Notes: generated by a model from the letters alone, not told the origin. Counted from the first letter of the stretch, positions 26,464-35,132 are shown. The stretch is 64,000 nucleotides of DNA from CADEFX01 sp963806735 (GCA_963806735.1 CAWEBE010000082.1:41372-105371), one strand, 5' to 3'. Made by a program: numbers and translations.

Positions 26464-26855
26464 CGATCCCATCCGTTCCAAGGCAAGCGACCTGCTTGCG
26501 CCCCTTTTCCGCGAACAAAGGACTACGCAGTCTAATGAGAACTAGTGTGCGGATGGCTTATACACAAGGCATCCGCGCACGCGTGACGGTAGCAGAGTTA
26601 AGGCGCATACCCCCGGTGCCCGGGGTCGGCAGCGCGCGGACCGCGGCCTCGCTCCTTGTTGTCGGCGAGTTCGGGCTGCATTGTTGACAGGTGTCAATAT
26701 TCACTCGCTCAGGGATTCATCTTCCGCGGTATCGCACCGAGATCCGCTGCTCGCGATCTTGTCGTAAGCACGTTGGAAACGCGACGCGGAGCACGAGCCG
26801 GCTCCAGGCGCGCAAAGCTAAGATTGGCCATACCAGCCCGCCCAACGCGTTTCGA
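26464..26855. other. Stretch without a recognised gene
   Basis: The promoter region of the BI-1 gene and nothing else that I can support. No motif copy was seen here. Confidence 0.4.
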
Positions 26856-27206
26856 CTACTTCGACAGCAGGTCGGCGCAAGCCTTCGCCACAGCGCTATT
26901 CGGAGCCGTCGTACCCGGCGCGGTGGCCCAGCCGCCCTTCGCGATGAAGTCGCCCCAATTCCAGGAACTGGCCTTCATCATCTCAGCCTTCTGCTCGCCG
27001 GCGTTGGCGCCCTTCAAGAACGAGTCGACGCAGATCGGTGCGAGAGCTGTTACAACTGCGGCCTCCGAGGCGGCCTTGACCGCGTCCAGGTGCTTTCCTT
27101 CAGTGGTCCATCCGCCCCACAAGAAGCCGACCGCGGCCAACAGGACTGCGCCTCCAACTGCACCTTTTCCAACATCCCACGCTCTATCAGTCATTGCGGG
27201 GTCCAT
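26856..27206 (-). CDS. Small membrane-anchored hypothetical protein, paralogue B
   Basis: This is a 116-residue protein. It has an N-terminal Gly-rich membrane helix (GAVGGAVLLAAVGFLWGGW), then AAVVTALAPICVDSFLKG and a C-terminal ACADLLSK. The order matches paralogue A at 12899-13234, including the conserved Cys pair. ATG 27206 follows AAAAGGCTTCCGTC. The transcript would carry a leader of about 140 nt containing the 104-bp element. Function is unknown. Confidence 0.75.
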   Translation of the reverse strand: MDPAMTDRAWDVGKGAVGGAVLLAAVGFLWGGWTTEGKHLDAVKAASEAAVVTALAPICVDSFLKGANAGEQKAEMMKASSWNWGDFIAKGGWATAPGTTAPNSAVAKACADLLSK

Positions 27207-27262
27207 GACGGAAGCCTTTTTGTGAGTTCTTTTTCTATTGATGCAGCGCTGCCCGATGGGGA

Positions 27263-27365
27263 TAGGCAAGCGCCTCCCAAAGTGGCCAACCGGGAGGGGA
27301 AATCCGGCCGACGCGCTATAGAAGCACCAGCGCTAGCTGCAAACCAGAACTCGGAAAGTACCTAT
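27263..27365 (-). repeat. Leader/sRNA element, copy B, in the 5' region of paralogue B
   Basis: It is homologous to 23394-23498 and keeps the CCTCCC/GGGAGG hairpin, the ATAGAAGC block and the TACTTTCCGA motif. Unlike copy A, no terminator follows before ATG 27206, so this copy probably forms an mRNA leader. Confidence 0.65.
27350..27365 (-). promoter_or_regulatory. TACTTTCCGA motif, copy 9
   Basis: On the minus strand the copy reads ATAGGTACTTTCCGAG, closest to the consensus. It lies 144 bp upstream of ATG 27206. Confidence 0.55.
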
Positions 27366-27739
27366 GAGAACTCTGCTTGCTATTTCGCGATCCAGTGCGC
27401 GTCGCTCGCCCCGTCGATAAGGTGGGAGTTCCGCGCACTACAATTCGCCCTTTAGCGCGGTATTCGAGGCGCACATCGGTCGCCTCCCATATTGCTGGGA
27501 GCCCGGTCACCCTTCTCGACATTTGGATGACCGGGGAGGCGCGTGTTCGGTCTGAGTATCGGCCTCGACCCCGGCTCCAAACCTTTTCGCAATACCAATG
27601 ACAGAGGCGGAGAGCGGGCCGGCGCTGATCAGCTCACGCAAATAGTCGGCTCTTCGGGAAGAGCCTTTGCGGGATAGTCCTGCACACCCACTCTTCGCCA
27701 TCAGACCGGGCAATGCTTGCGCATAAGCTCCATCCAACC
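27366..27739. other. Stretch without a recognised gene
   Basis: No gene or site is supported here. Confidence 0.4.
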
Positions 27740-27937
27740 TCAGACGGCCTCTTTCTTGTCCGACGATGCATCGTTTTCGGTTTGGATGCGGTTGAGGCGG
27801 CGCTGCACCTTGTTGATGCTGTTCTGGATGGCCTCGATCTGCTGGCGCGACGGCGGATCGCCGAATATCTCAATCTCGCCCTGTAGCTCTCTCGCCGTAT
27901 CGGCAAGGTCGCGGGCCGCTACCCACAATGAACACAT
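27740..27937 (-). CDS. Small helical hypothetical protein
   Basis: This is a 65-residue, highly charged helical protein with a coiled-coil-like second half (EAIQNSINKVQRRLNRIQTE). The start ATG 27937 has a very good ribosome-binding site (CGGAGGAGCATC). Function is unknown. Confidence 0.65.
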   Translation of the reverse strand: MCSLWVAARDLADTARELQGEIEIFGDPPSRQQIEAIQNSINKVQRRLNRIQTENDASSDKKEAV

Positions 27938-28342
27938 GATGCTCCTCCGAACGCTACGGTTGTATGGGGGAGCCCGGTGAAAGCCTGCAAGGCCGGACTA
28001 GCGCAAGCCGACGCGGCGGCAACGGCCTTGAGGGCCGAAGCGCGCTTGGCGCGCAGCTTCGCTAGTTTCTGCCATTTGCAACCTGCTCGGCGCGCTTAAA
28101 GCTGGCCATTGCGAACGAGGGCGGCAGCGATGCCGCTGCCCCAAGGGCATTGCGGCGCTTCATGCTCATTGCCGCTCGAGAGAGCCCGCTCTTCGCGCAA
28201 GACGCGATCCGCTTTTGCGCCTCCTCCGAGAGGCAGGATCGGGTCAGCTGCCGTGTCTTAGCCGGCCCGGCTGCGTTATTGATGAGGTGCTAGAGTCACG
28301 GTACGCTCGCGGTAGGTCGCGAGGTGACGCGAGTGAGGTCTC
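27938..28342. other. Stretch without a firm gene
   Basis: On the minus strand a 35-codon frame around 28070-28180 (MSMKRRNALGAAASLPPSFA) looks mildly coding but has no recognisable relatives. Nothing else was seen. Confidence 0.35.
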
Positions 28343-28747
28343 ATGCCGTTCCGGATCAATCACATCCATATCAAGGCGCCTGACCCGCACAAGACGGCCG
28401 AATGGTGGGTTCGGGCGTTCGCCTTCAAGATCGTCAGCGACGAGACGCGCGTATTCGGCGACCGCTTTGTGCGCTGCCTTACTGAGGACGGCGGCATGAC
28501 GGTGAGCATCTCCAACGCTCGCACCAACGAGACGTTAGGTCCGGGCGATGCGTCCGCGCACTTCGGTCTTGAGCATTTTGCTATCGACACCGAGAACATT
28601 GACGCCGACATCGCCCGCCTTCAGGAGCTTGGCGCACGGCTCCAGGAAGGGCCGCTTCAGGCACCCAACGGAGCTCGGTTTGCTTTCCTAGCCGTTCCCG
28701 ACGAGGTCCGCATCGAGTTGGTCGAGCGTCCCAAGACGACCACGTAG
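28343..28747 (+). CDS. VOC (glyoxalase/bleomycin-resistance) family protein
   Basis: This is a 134-residue protein with two beta-alpha-beta-beta-beta halves. The first metal-side His is in INHIHIKAPDP, the second in FGLEHFAIDT, and the C-terminal acidic ligand is in VRIELVERP. Family members catalyse metal-dependent lyase, isomerase or dioxygenase steps. The substrate cannot be inferred. ATG 28343 follows GAGTGAGGTCTC. Confidence 0.85.
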   Translation: MPFRINHIHIKAPDPHKTAEWWVRAFAFKIVSDETRVFGDRFVRCLTEDGGMTVSISNARTNETLGPGDASAHFGLEHFAIDTENIDADIARLQELGARLQEGPLQAPNGARFAFLAVPDEVRIELVERPKTTT

Positions 28748-29098
28748 CATCGTCCATCTGCTCACTGCAAACAATGCAACGTTAGCCCAACGAGCGCAGC
28801 CGTGGAGGCGGTTCGCATCGCACTTGGCCGATCGAAGCCAAGTGGCGCAGCTTGCCTAAGCAGCACAAGGCTATCCGCACGCGCCTGTAGCGCTTCCCAC
28901 CTTCAAGCCGGTCGAGGTATTCGGCTAGTGGCAAATCCTCCTACTCCTGGACGCAGTAGCCGCAAGTCTGCCGGCTGCGGCAGACATCACCATTGTTCGC
29001 CAACGAACGTCAGAGTATGTGGCGGAATACCGTCGTGATTCGAGAGATGCGTCTACGCAACCTCTGTTGAACGCCAGATCCCAATTCATTGATCGAGC
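28748..29098. other. Stretch without a recognised gene
   Basis: No gene or site is supported here. Confidence 0.4.
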
Positions 29099-29584
29099 AT
29101 GAACGTGCAAGCTTCGCAAGACGGCCCTCCGCCAACTGATTTTTGGAATGAGGCTGCAGGTGCCCCGTATGGAGATCCCAGCCACTATGCACCTGAGAAT
29201 GAGGCTTCTAGCCAAGACGTACTGCACAGCATAAGGCCCCCATCCCAACGGATGTCGGGTCCTCGCGTTTTGACCGGTGCACGAGCGCGTCGCGTGGAAA
29301 CGCCTTTCGCGCTTGGCTCCCGAGATGATGGCGTCACAATCAGGAAGGATCGCCGTTCCGAGAAAGCCAAGAGCTTTGCACAGCGCTGTGCCACATGGAT
29401 TACTTGCTCGGCCATCGGTGTCTTTATTGTATTACTTTCGATCTGGTCATGGCACATGGTCTGCCCGGTTTGGCTAGAGTTTGTGCCGGCTGCCAAAATG
29501 GTGTGGCTGTCTGATCTCGTGAAGTTCGGCGCTGGCGGTGCACTCGGCGCAATACTCATGAGATATTTTGTCAACAATTCATGA
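29099..29584 (+). CDS. Small membrane hypothetical protein
   Basis: This is a 161-residue protein. The first 95 residues are polar and probably disordered. A hydrophobic helix follows (ITCSAIGVFIVLLSIWSWHM), then a second weaker one near the end (LVKFGAGGALGAILMRYFVN). Codon use is less GC-rich than core genes. No family was recognised. ATG 29099 lacks a strong ribosome-binding site. Confidence 0.5.
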   Translation: MNVQASQDGPPPTDFWNEAAGAPYGDPSHYAPENEASSQDVLHSIRPPSQRMSGPRVLTGARARRVETPFALGSRDDGVTIRKDRRSEKAKSFAQRCATWITCSAIGVFIVLLSIWSWHMVCPVWLEFVPAAKMVWLSDLVKFGAGGALGAILMRYFVNNS

Positions 29585-29815
29585 GTAGGTTCGTGGGATA
29601 CAAACCAACTCTCTTCAACCCCGACGTCGCCCACGTGTCACTCGGGATCGGACTTGTGGCGAGTGTGCCAACGCACCTGTTTGCAATCGGGTGCCGTCTC
29701 GACCTGAAACCCGAGTTTGGGCTGGTCGAAAGCTCAGCGTAGGGCAATCCAGACACATGTACGTCATCGGTCCGGTGCTGCGCCTCACCTTTGATCGTGG
29801 CACTCGGAGCTTCGA

Positions 29816-31002
29816 CTAGGCTGCCTTACGGTTGACGCGTTCCAGCAGTAATTCAACGTGCTGTCCCCAAAGGTTCAGAGCCGCTTCGCGCTCTGGAATA
29901 AATTGGTGCCGCTGGTAGACCGCGGCTACCCCGGAAATTGTGCCGCTCTGGTGGTTCAAAATCTTGTCGGCCACGTGCGGGGCGATGCCTAGGCGCGCCA
30001 TTCCCGACACGCAGGTGCGCCGCAGATCGTGCAGGCGCCAGCCGGTTACGCCAGACAAAGTGTCGAGCTCGCGCTTGGCCGGGCTGAAATTCTGAAACGG
30101 CCTTTCACCGGTCGACGAAAAGACGAAAGGGCATCTGTCGGGCAGATGCCCAACAGGGCGACGGCAGCCGCGGAGAGATGGACTATATGCGGCTTGCCAT
30201 TCTTGGTGCGTACACCGGGGAAGGCCAGAACCTGGGTTTGAAAGTCAATTTCGTCTCGGGTGAGCGAGGCGATCTCTTCGCGACGCTGCCCCGTCAGCGC
30301 CAACAGCTCAACGATATCTCCATAGGGATATCCAAGTGACCGGGCCGCCCAAATGACCCGCGCCAACTCATCATCCGTGAGCACACGGTCGCGGGCGACT
30401 TCTTTGGCCGGCGCCCGCAGGCCATGCGCGGGTGAGGTTTCCAGAATGGCGCGGCCTACACACCAGGTCAGAAAGGCCTTAATCACTTTGAGGAGCTTGT
30501 TGGCTGCGGCCGGCGTCCTCCGTCCAACAACCTCCATTACCAAGTCAATGATCTCGCGTTTCTTGAGCTCATAGACGCTGCGCGGGCCCCAATTGGCCAC
30601 GACCTCTCGGCGCAGCAGACTGGCAATCTCGCGCGCGCCACGAGTCTTAGAGACATGGTCGGCAATGTAGGTTTCCACCAAGTCAGCGATGCGGTCGACA
30701 ACATGGCGCCGCCGGGCGCTCAGCTTCTCGGCGGCCGGATCACGTCCCTCCAGGCGTGCCGTGAAAACGCGTTGAGCCGCAATCCGTGCCTGATGCAGAG
30801 TGACCTTGCCGTAAGGTCCAATGGTGTACTTGCGCACCCGCGTGCCGGCTCCAGCAACACGGTAGAGCACAATGAACACCTTCCGCCCGCGCGGCGTCAC
30901 TTTCACGCCAAAGCCCGCACAGCCTTGGTCCCAGTAGACGGTGTCCTTGGATGACGTTGGCAGTACATCGATGGCGCTCTTGGTGAGCTTGATCGTCGGC
31001 AT
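29816..31002 (-). pseudogene. DUF4102-type tyrosine integrase with one frameshift
   Basis: The N-terminal part (30151-31002) has the DUF4102 arm-binding domain (KLTKSAIDVLPTSSKDTVYW, GFGVKVTPRG), a core-binding domain and the box I Arg in TGQRREEI. The C-terminal part (29816-30058 and upstream in that frame) has HDLRRT and the Tyr in GVAAVYQRHQF. The two are separated by a one-base loss at about 30149-30151 (ALLG then HLPDRCPFVF). Repairing it gives about 396 residues with all catalytic residues, so it was active recently or the base is a sequencing error. Confidence 0.88.
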
Positions 31003-31157
31003 GTTCGATGGCCTATTGTAAAGCTACCTGCGACGCGCATAGGTAGCGTCGGCAAGCACTCTCGGTCATCGACGGTGATCAAGGATCCACCCGATCGCAA
31101 GCAATTTCAGCGTGGTATCAACGTTAGGGAAACACTATGAATGTCGGGGAATGTCGT

Positions 31158-31185
31158 ACCCTCTCCCCGTAAGAACGGGGAGAAG
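31158..31185. repeat. Second half of the split intergenic repeat (island right edge)
   Basis: The hairpin TCTCCCCGT/ACGGGGAGA lies between the integrase and the LLM gene. Its missing partner (CCCCTCATCCTAACC) is at 327-342, so the island lies inside one repeat unit. Confidence 0.65.
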
Positions 31186-31208
31186 GGACAGGCGGCGCAC
31201 GCCGCATC

Positions 31209-32168
31209 TCACCCTCGCATCTTGGCGATCACCTCCGCGCCAAAGCGCTCGATACGCTCGACCAACTCCGCCGCCGTTGCACCACCGAGCCGCACCGCAA
31301 CATGCTGCACGCCGACATCCTCGATCGCGCGCGCATCTTCCTGCATTTGCGCCGAGCTGCCGGTGAACATGCGCCGCGCTGAGCCGTCCTGGGTCTTGTA
31401 GTCGCCCCATTCGAAATAGTCCTGCACCAGCAGCGCCACCTCCAAACTCGCCGGATCGCGCCCCGCCGCCTCGCAGGCGCTCCGTACATGCGCAATGCCC
31501 GTGGCAAGACGCGCAGGCGTGTCGAGCGGCTTGGTCTGGCTGTTGTTGCCCGGATACCAGGCGTCGGCAAACTCGATCGTGCGGCGCAGTGCCGGCCCGC
31601 TCTCGCCGCCGATCCAGATCGGCGGATACGGCTTCTGCAGGGGCTTGGGGTAGAACAGCAGATCGGAGAAGCTGAGGTGCTTGCCGCTATAGGCGGGCTC
31701 GTCTTTGGTCCACAGCTCGCGGAAAGCCGCGAGAAACTCATCGGTGACGCGGCCGCGCTCCTCGAAGGGTGCGTCCAACAGCGCGAACTCCTCCTTCATC
31801 CACCCCGCGCCGGCGCCGAAGATCAGCCGCCCGTTGGAGAGCACATCGATGGTCGAGAGCATCTTAGCCGTCAGCATCGCCGGACGGTGAGGAACCACCA
31901 TCACGGAGGTCAGCAGCCGCAGTCGCTCGGTGCATCCAGCGAGAAACGCGATGGTGGCGAGCTGATCGAAGCAATGCCCCTCCTCGGTCGCGGTGAAAGC
32001 GCCGTCGCTCCGGTACGGGTAGCGCGTTTTCAACTTCGCCGGTACGATCAGGTGGTCGCTGACCGACAGAAAGTCGAAGCCCGCCCGCTCGGCGGCCTTG
32101 GCGACAGCCATGTAGGCTTCGCGCGTCGTGAAGACGCCCCTGGTCAATGTGCTGAGCCCGAATTTCAT
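31209..32168 (-). CDS. LLM-class (luciferase-like) F420/FMN-dependent oxidoreductase
   Basis: This is a 319-residue TIM-barrel enzyme. It has MKFGLSTLTRGVFTTREAYM, GFDFLSVSDHLIVP, VLSNGRLIFGAGAGWMKEEF and PPIWIGGESGPALRRTIEFA, the standard blocks of the luciferase-like monooxygenase family (TIGR03619-type). Cofactor and substrate cannot be told. ATG 32168 follows GGAGGAAGCGC. The longer open frame upstream is an artefact of high GC. It is the first core gene after the island. Confidence 0.9.
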   Translation of the reverse strand: MKFGLSTLTRGVFTTREAYMAVAKAAERAGFDFLSVSDHLIVPAKLKTRYPYRSDGAFTATEEGHCFDQLATIAFLAGCTERLRLLTSVMVVPHRPAMLTAKMLSTIDVLSNGRLIFGAGAGWMKEEFALLDAPFEERGRVTDEFLAAFRELWTKDEPAYSGKHLSFSDLLFYPKPLQKPYPPIWIGGESGPALRRTIEFADAWYPGNNSQTKPLDTPARLATGIAHVRSACEAAGRDPASLEVALLVQDYFEWGDYKTQDGSARRMFTGSSAQMQEDARAIEDVGVQHVAVRLGGATAAELVERIERFGAEVIAKMRG

Positions 32169-32236
32169 GCGCTTCCTCCTGTTCCGGTTCCAGCGTAGGA
32201 GAGCATTGTGGCGCGTGGCAACTATGGCGCTCGGCG

Positions 32237-32878
32237 CTATGTCTGTCCGAGAAAAGCACGCACCCGCCGCTGGATATCCTCGGCGATCGCCGCAATGCCG
32301 GGCTTCAGGCGTGCCCATGCCGCTGCGGCTGCCTTCTTCGCGCGAGCCTTGACGATGCGGCCGTAGCGCCACGCCCAGGTCGCACGGACCTTCGCGAACA
32401 CCGCATCCCGCCACGGCACGAACAGGTTGTAGCCCCATGCGAACCACGCGATCCGCATCAGCGCCGGCTGTGTGAGCTGGAAGACGCGCGCCAGCAGCGC
32501 GGTGCCGAATACCTTGGCCAAGGCAAATACGATCGCCGCCAGCACCGCCTGGCCCTTGGCGATTAGATAGAACGCCAGTAGCTTCAGTGGAAAGAAGAGC
32601 GCCGTCGGCAACGCAAACACGACCAATGCTGCGTAAGGCGGCAGGCCGGCGATAGCATTCTCCACGATGGCCCAGGGTCGCCAACGCCCAAGCCGAGCCA
32701 GGAGAGCGGCCAGCGGCCGCCAGCCCCATTCCTCGAACAGGACGATGAGCGCGAGCAAGACTTCGGCGGCGCGACGCAGCACGAAAGCCAAGGCACGCCA
32801 GGATGCGTGCAGCCATGGGCTCGCCTTGCGCGCGGCGATAGCTGCTCTCACTCGCAATCTACGCAGAAACTCCTGCAT
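32237..32878 (-). CDS. Membrane protein of unknown function
   Basis: This is a 213-residue, basic protein with several hydrophobic segments (AEVLLALIVLFEEWGW, YAALVVFALPTALFFPLKLL, AAIVFALAKVFGTALLA) and an Arg/Lys/Ala-rich C-terminus. The layout is that of a conserved alphaproteobacterial hypothetical membrane protein. GAGGCGCG precedes ATG 32878. Confidence 0.75.
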   Translation of the reverse strand: MQEFLRRLRVRAAIAARKASPWLHASWRALAFVLRRAAEVLLALIVLFEEWGWRPLAALLARLGRWRPWAIVENAIAGLPPYAALVVFALPTALFFPLKLLAFYLIAKGQAVLAAIVFALAKVFGTALLARVFQLTQPALMRIAWFAWGYNLFVPWRDAVFAKVRATWAWRYGRIVKARAKKAAAAAWARLKPGIAAIAEDIQRRVRAFLGQT

Positions 32879-32915
32879 CGCGCCTCATGTCCGGGTGCCG
32901 CCTAGAGCGCGATCA

Positions 32916-32949
32916 CCTCACATGGAAGCGCTGCCGCTTCCATGTGAGG
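32916..32949. repeat. Strong hairpin (15-bp stem)
   Basis: A perfect 15-bp inverted repeat (CCTCACATGGAAGCG and its complement, loop of four) lies between two minus-strand genes. It could work as a terminator for the ABC gene, although no T-run follows, or be a dispersed palindromic repeat. Confidence 0.7.
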
Positions 32950-32962
32950 CGGGCATCGCCCT

Positions 32963-35053
32963 CTAAAACCTAATGTGTAGAGCAGGATCACGCTTCGGCC
33001 ACGACGTCTCTGTTGCGGCAAAGTGATTCAATCCGAAGCGACCCTGCTCTACGCAGCCGAAGTTTCCGTTGCCGAGGACAAGGGCCCCGGTCCCGTGGAT
33101 ACCGGTTCCACCTCCACCGCGACGCGGCCGTCGCGAAATCTTCTCGCCTTCGAGTCGCTTTTCCTGCTCCAGCGCTGCGGCCAGCTCCTCGCGCGCCTTC
33201 TCGGCTTGCCGCTGCCTGTTCCACAGCGAGGCGTAGAGACCTCCTTTCACCATCAGCTCTGCGTGCGTTCCCTGCTCGATCAGCTGGCCCTTGTCGAGCA
33301 CCAGAATGTTGTCGGCATGTACGATGGTCGAGAGCCTGTGTGCAATGACAATGGTGGTGCGGTTCTGGGCGATCCCGTCCAGGGCATCCTGGATCTCCTT
33401 CTCCGTGTGGCTGTCGAGCGCGCTCGTCGCCTCGTCCAGCATCAGGATGGGCGGGCCTTTGAGGATCGTGCGTGCGATTGCCACGCGCTGCTTCTCGCCG
33501 CCCGAGAGCTTCAAGCCCCGCTCGCCCACCATGGTGTCGTAACCTTGCGGCAACGCACGGATGAACGTGTCGATCTGCGCCATGCGTGCGGCCTCATACA
33601 CCTCTTCGTCCGTAGCGCCGGCACGGCCATAGCGGATGTTGTAGAAGATGGTGTCGTTGAACAGCACAGTGTCCTGCGGCACCACGCCGATGGCCGCACG
33701 GAGGCTCTTCTGCGTTACGTCGCGGATATCCTGTCCATCGATCGTCACACGCCCGCCGGCCACATCATAGAAACGCAGCAGGATGCGGCTGATGGTCGAC
33801 TTGCCCGCCCCCGACGGCCCGACCACGGCCACCATCTTGCCCGCGGGCGCCTCGAACGACAGAGATTCCAGGATCGGCCGTTGCGGCTCATAGTGGAAGC
33901 GCACACCCTCGAAACGCACGTTGCCCCCACTGACGCGCAGCTCTTGCGCATCGGACCGGTCAGGCACCTCCGGGTTGAGCTCCAGCACGTCCATCATGCG
34001 CTCGATGTCGGTGATGCCCTGCTTGATCTCGCGATAGACGAAGCCCATGAAATTCAGCGGAATGAAGAGCTGCAGCATCAGGGCATTGACCATGATGAAC
34101 TGGCCGACCGTGTCGTGCCCGCGCACGACGTCCAGCGCCGCCATGACCATGCACGCCGTCAGCGCCAGCGTGAACACCACCGCCTGCCCAGTGTTGAGCA
34201 CGGCCAGCGAGGTGTAGGTCTTGATGCTGGCCCTCTCGAACTGCGCCATCGACCGGTCGTAGCGCTGCGCCTCGCGCTCCTCGGCACCGAAATACTTCAC
34301 CGTCTCGTAGTTGAGCAGACTGTCCACGGCCTTGGTGTTGGCGTCGGTATCGCTCTCGTTCATGTCACGGCGGATGCGCACCCGCCATTCCGTCGCTTGC
34401 GCTGTGAACAGCAGATACAGCGAAACCATCAGCGATACGATGATCACGTAGCGCCAATCGAACTCGATCGCGAGCACCACCAGCACCAGCACGAACTCGA
34501 CGATGGTCGGCACCAGCGTCATCAGCGTCACGCGCGTGATGTTCTCGATACCGACACGGCCGCGCTCGAGCACACGCGTCAGCCCGCCCGTCTTCCTCTC
34601 GAGATGAAACCGCAGCGACAGTCGGTGCATGTGCTCGAAGGTGGCCAGCGCCAACTTGCGCACGGCGTTCATGGCCACCTTGGCGAACATGCCCTCTCGC
34701 ACTTGCGCCAGCGTGGTCATGGCGATGCGCGCGGCGCCGTAGAGCAGCGTCGCCAGCACGGGAGCACCGACCAGCCACGGCACCGCCGCGCCCGGCGCAA
34801 GCTGGCCGCTGCTCGCAGCTACCAGGGCGTCGGTCGCCCACTTGAACGTGTACGGCGTCAGGACCGTGACTACCTTGGCGGCGAGCATCAGCGCGAGCGA
34901 GAGCGCCACCGTGCGTTGCAGGTCGGGCCGGTCGTGTGGCCAGATATAGGGTGCCAGCGCCTTCAGCGCGCGCAGACGCTCGGGCCCGGGCTTCATTCGT
35001 TCGATGAGCGCAGCGCGCAGATTGCGGCGCGTGTCCTGGCTGAAAAGCTGCAT
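32963..35053 (-). CDS. ATM1-type ABC exporter (fused membrane and ATPase domains)
   Basis: This is a 696-residue half-transporter expected to work as a homodimer in the inner membrane. Membrane domain: about residues 40-330. ATPase: Walker A GPSGAGKST, Q-loop VVPQDTVLFND, signature LSGGEKQR, Walker B PILMLDEATSALD and H-loop IAHRLSTI. The family (Atm1/HMT1) exports glutathione-linked sulfur or metal-thiol compounds. The last 26 or so residues (from GRFGLNHFAATE) are encoded by a dispersed inverted repeat (32977-33052) and are probably not part of the ancestral protein. Confidence 0.92.
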   Translation of the reverse strand: MQLFSQDTRRNLRAALIERMKPGPERLRALKALAPYIWPHDRPDLQRTVALSLALMLAAKVVTVLTPYTFKWATDALVAASSGQLAPGAAVPWLVGAPVLATLLYGAARIAMTTLAQVREGMFAKVAMNAVRKLALATFEHMHRLSLRFHLERKTGGLTRVLERGRVGIENITRVTLMTLVPTIVEFVLVLVVLAIEFDWRYVIIVSLMVSLYLLFTAQATEWRVRIRRDMNESDTDANTKAVDSLLNYETVKYFGAEEREAQRYDRSMAQFERASIKTYTSLAVLNTGQAVVFTLALTACMVMAALDVVRGHDTVGQFIMVNALMLQLFIPLNFMGFVYREIKQGITDIERMMDVLELNPEVPDRSDAQELRVSGGNVRFEGVRFHYEPQRPILESLSFEAPAGKMVAVVGPSGAGKSTISRILLRFYDVAGGRVTIDGQDIRDVTQKSLRAAIGVVPQDTVLFNDTIFYNIRYGRAGATDEEVYEAARMAQIDTFIRALPQGYDTMVGERGLKLSGGEKQRVAIARTILKGPPILMLDEATSALDSHTEKEIQDALDGIAQNRTTIVIAHRLSTIVHADNILVLDKGQLIEQGTHAELMVKGGLYASLWNRQRQAEKAREELAAALEQEKRLEGEKISRRPRRGGGGTGIHGTGALVLGNGNFGCVEQGRFGLNHFAATETSWPKRDPALHIRF
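32977..33052. repeat. Inverted repeat within the 3' end of the ABC gene
   Basis: The arms GTAGAGCAGGATCACGCTTC(GG) at 32977-32998 and CCGAAGCGACCCTGCTCTAC at 33033-33052 are near-complementary, separated by about 34 bp. The form is that of dispersed Rhizobiales repeats that include GCTTCGGATTGAATCA. Confidence 0.65.
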
Positions 35054-35132
35054 GTCACATGCGTTTAGAACGCACCGCCCGCCTTGTCGACGCCCGCGCC
35101 TAGCCTTCGCACACGCAACAACGTGACGACGT

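Larger units (their letters stand above)
340..31163. mobile_element. Genomic island of about 30.8 kb with integrase remnants at both ends
   Basis: The segment has visibly lower GC and sparser coding than both flanks, many broken genes, a tyrosine integrase at the right end (29816-31002) and an integrase fragment at the left (655-1056). The left edge ACCTTC (340-345) and the right edge ACCCTC (31158-31163) could be the recombined 6-bp core. Joining the flanks recreates one continuous repeat palindrome. Placement to within a few bases is inference. No tRNA is seen at either edge. Confidence 0.75.

Noticed and set aside
13307..27365. TACTTTCCGA copies as EcfG general stress promoters
   Set aside because: The expected GGAAC-N16-17-CGTT arrangement is not found at the sites on either strand.
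31003..31150. tRNA gene as integration site next to the integrase
   Set aside because: No cloverleaf, T-loop or 3' end of a tRNA could be folded at this edge or at the left edge.
31209..32816. 535-residue version of the LLM protein
   Set aside because: The N-terminal 216 residues overlap another real gene and lack conserved sequence. ATG 32168 has a strong ribosome-binding site.
33023..35068. 681-codon plus-strand frame opposite the ABC exporter
   Set aside because: It is the antisense shadow of a high-GC gene. It is rich in His, Arg and Gln with no domain, while the minus strand has all ABC motifs.
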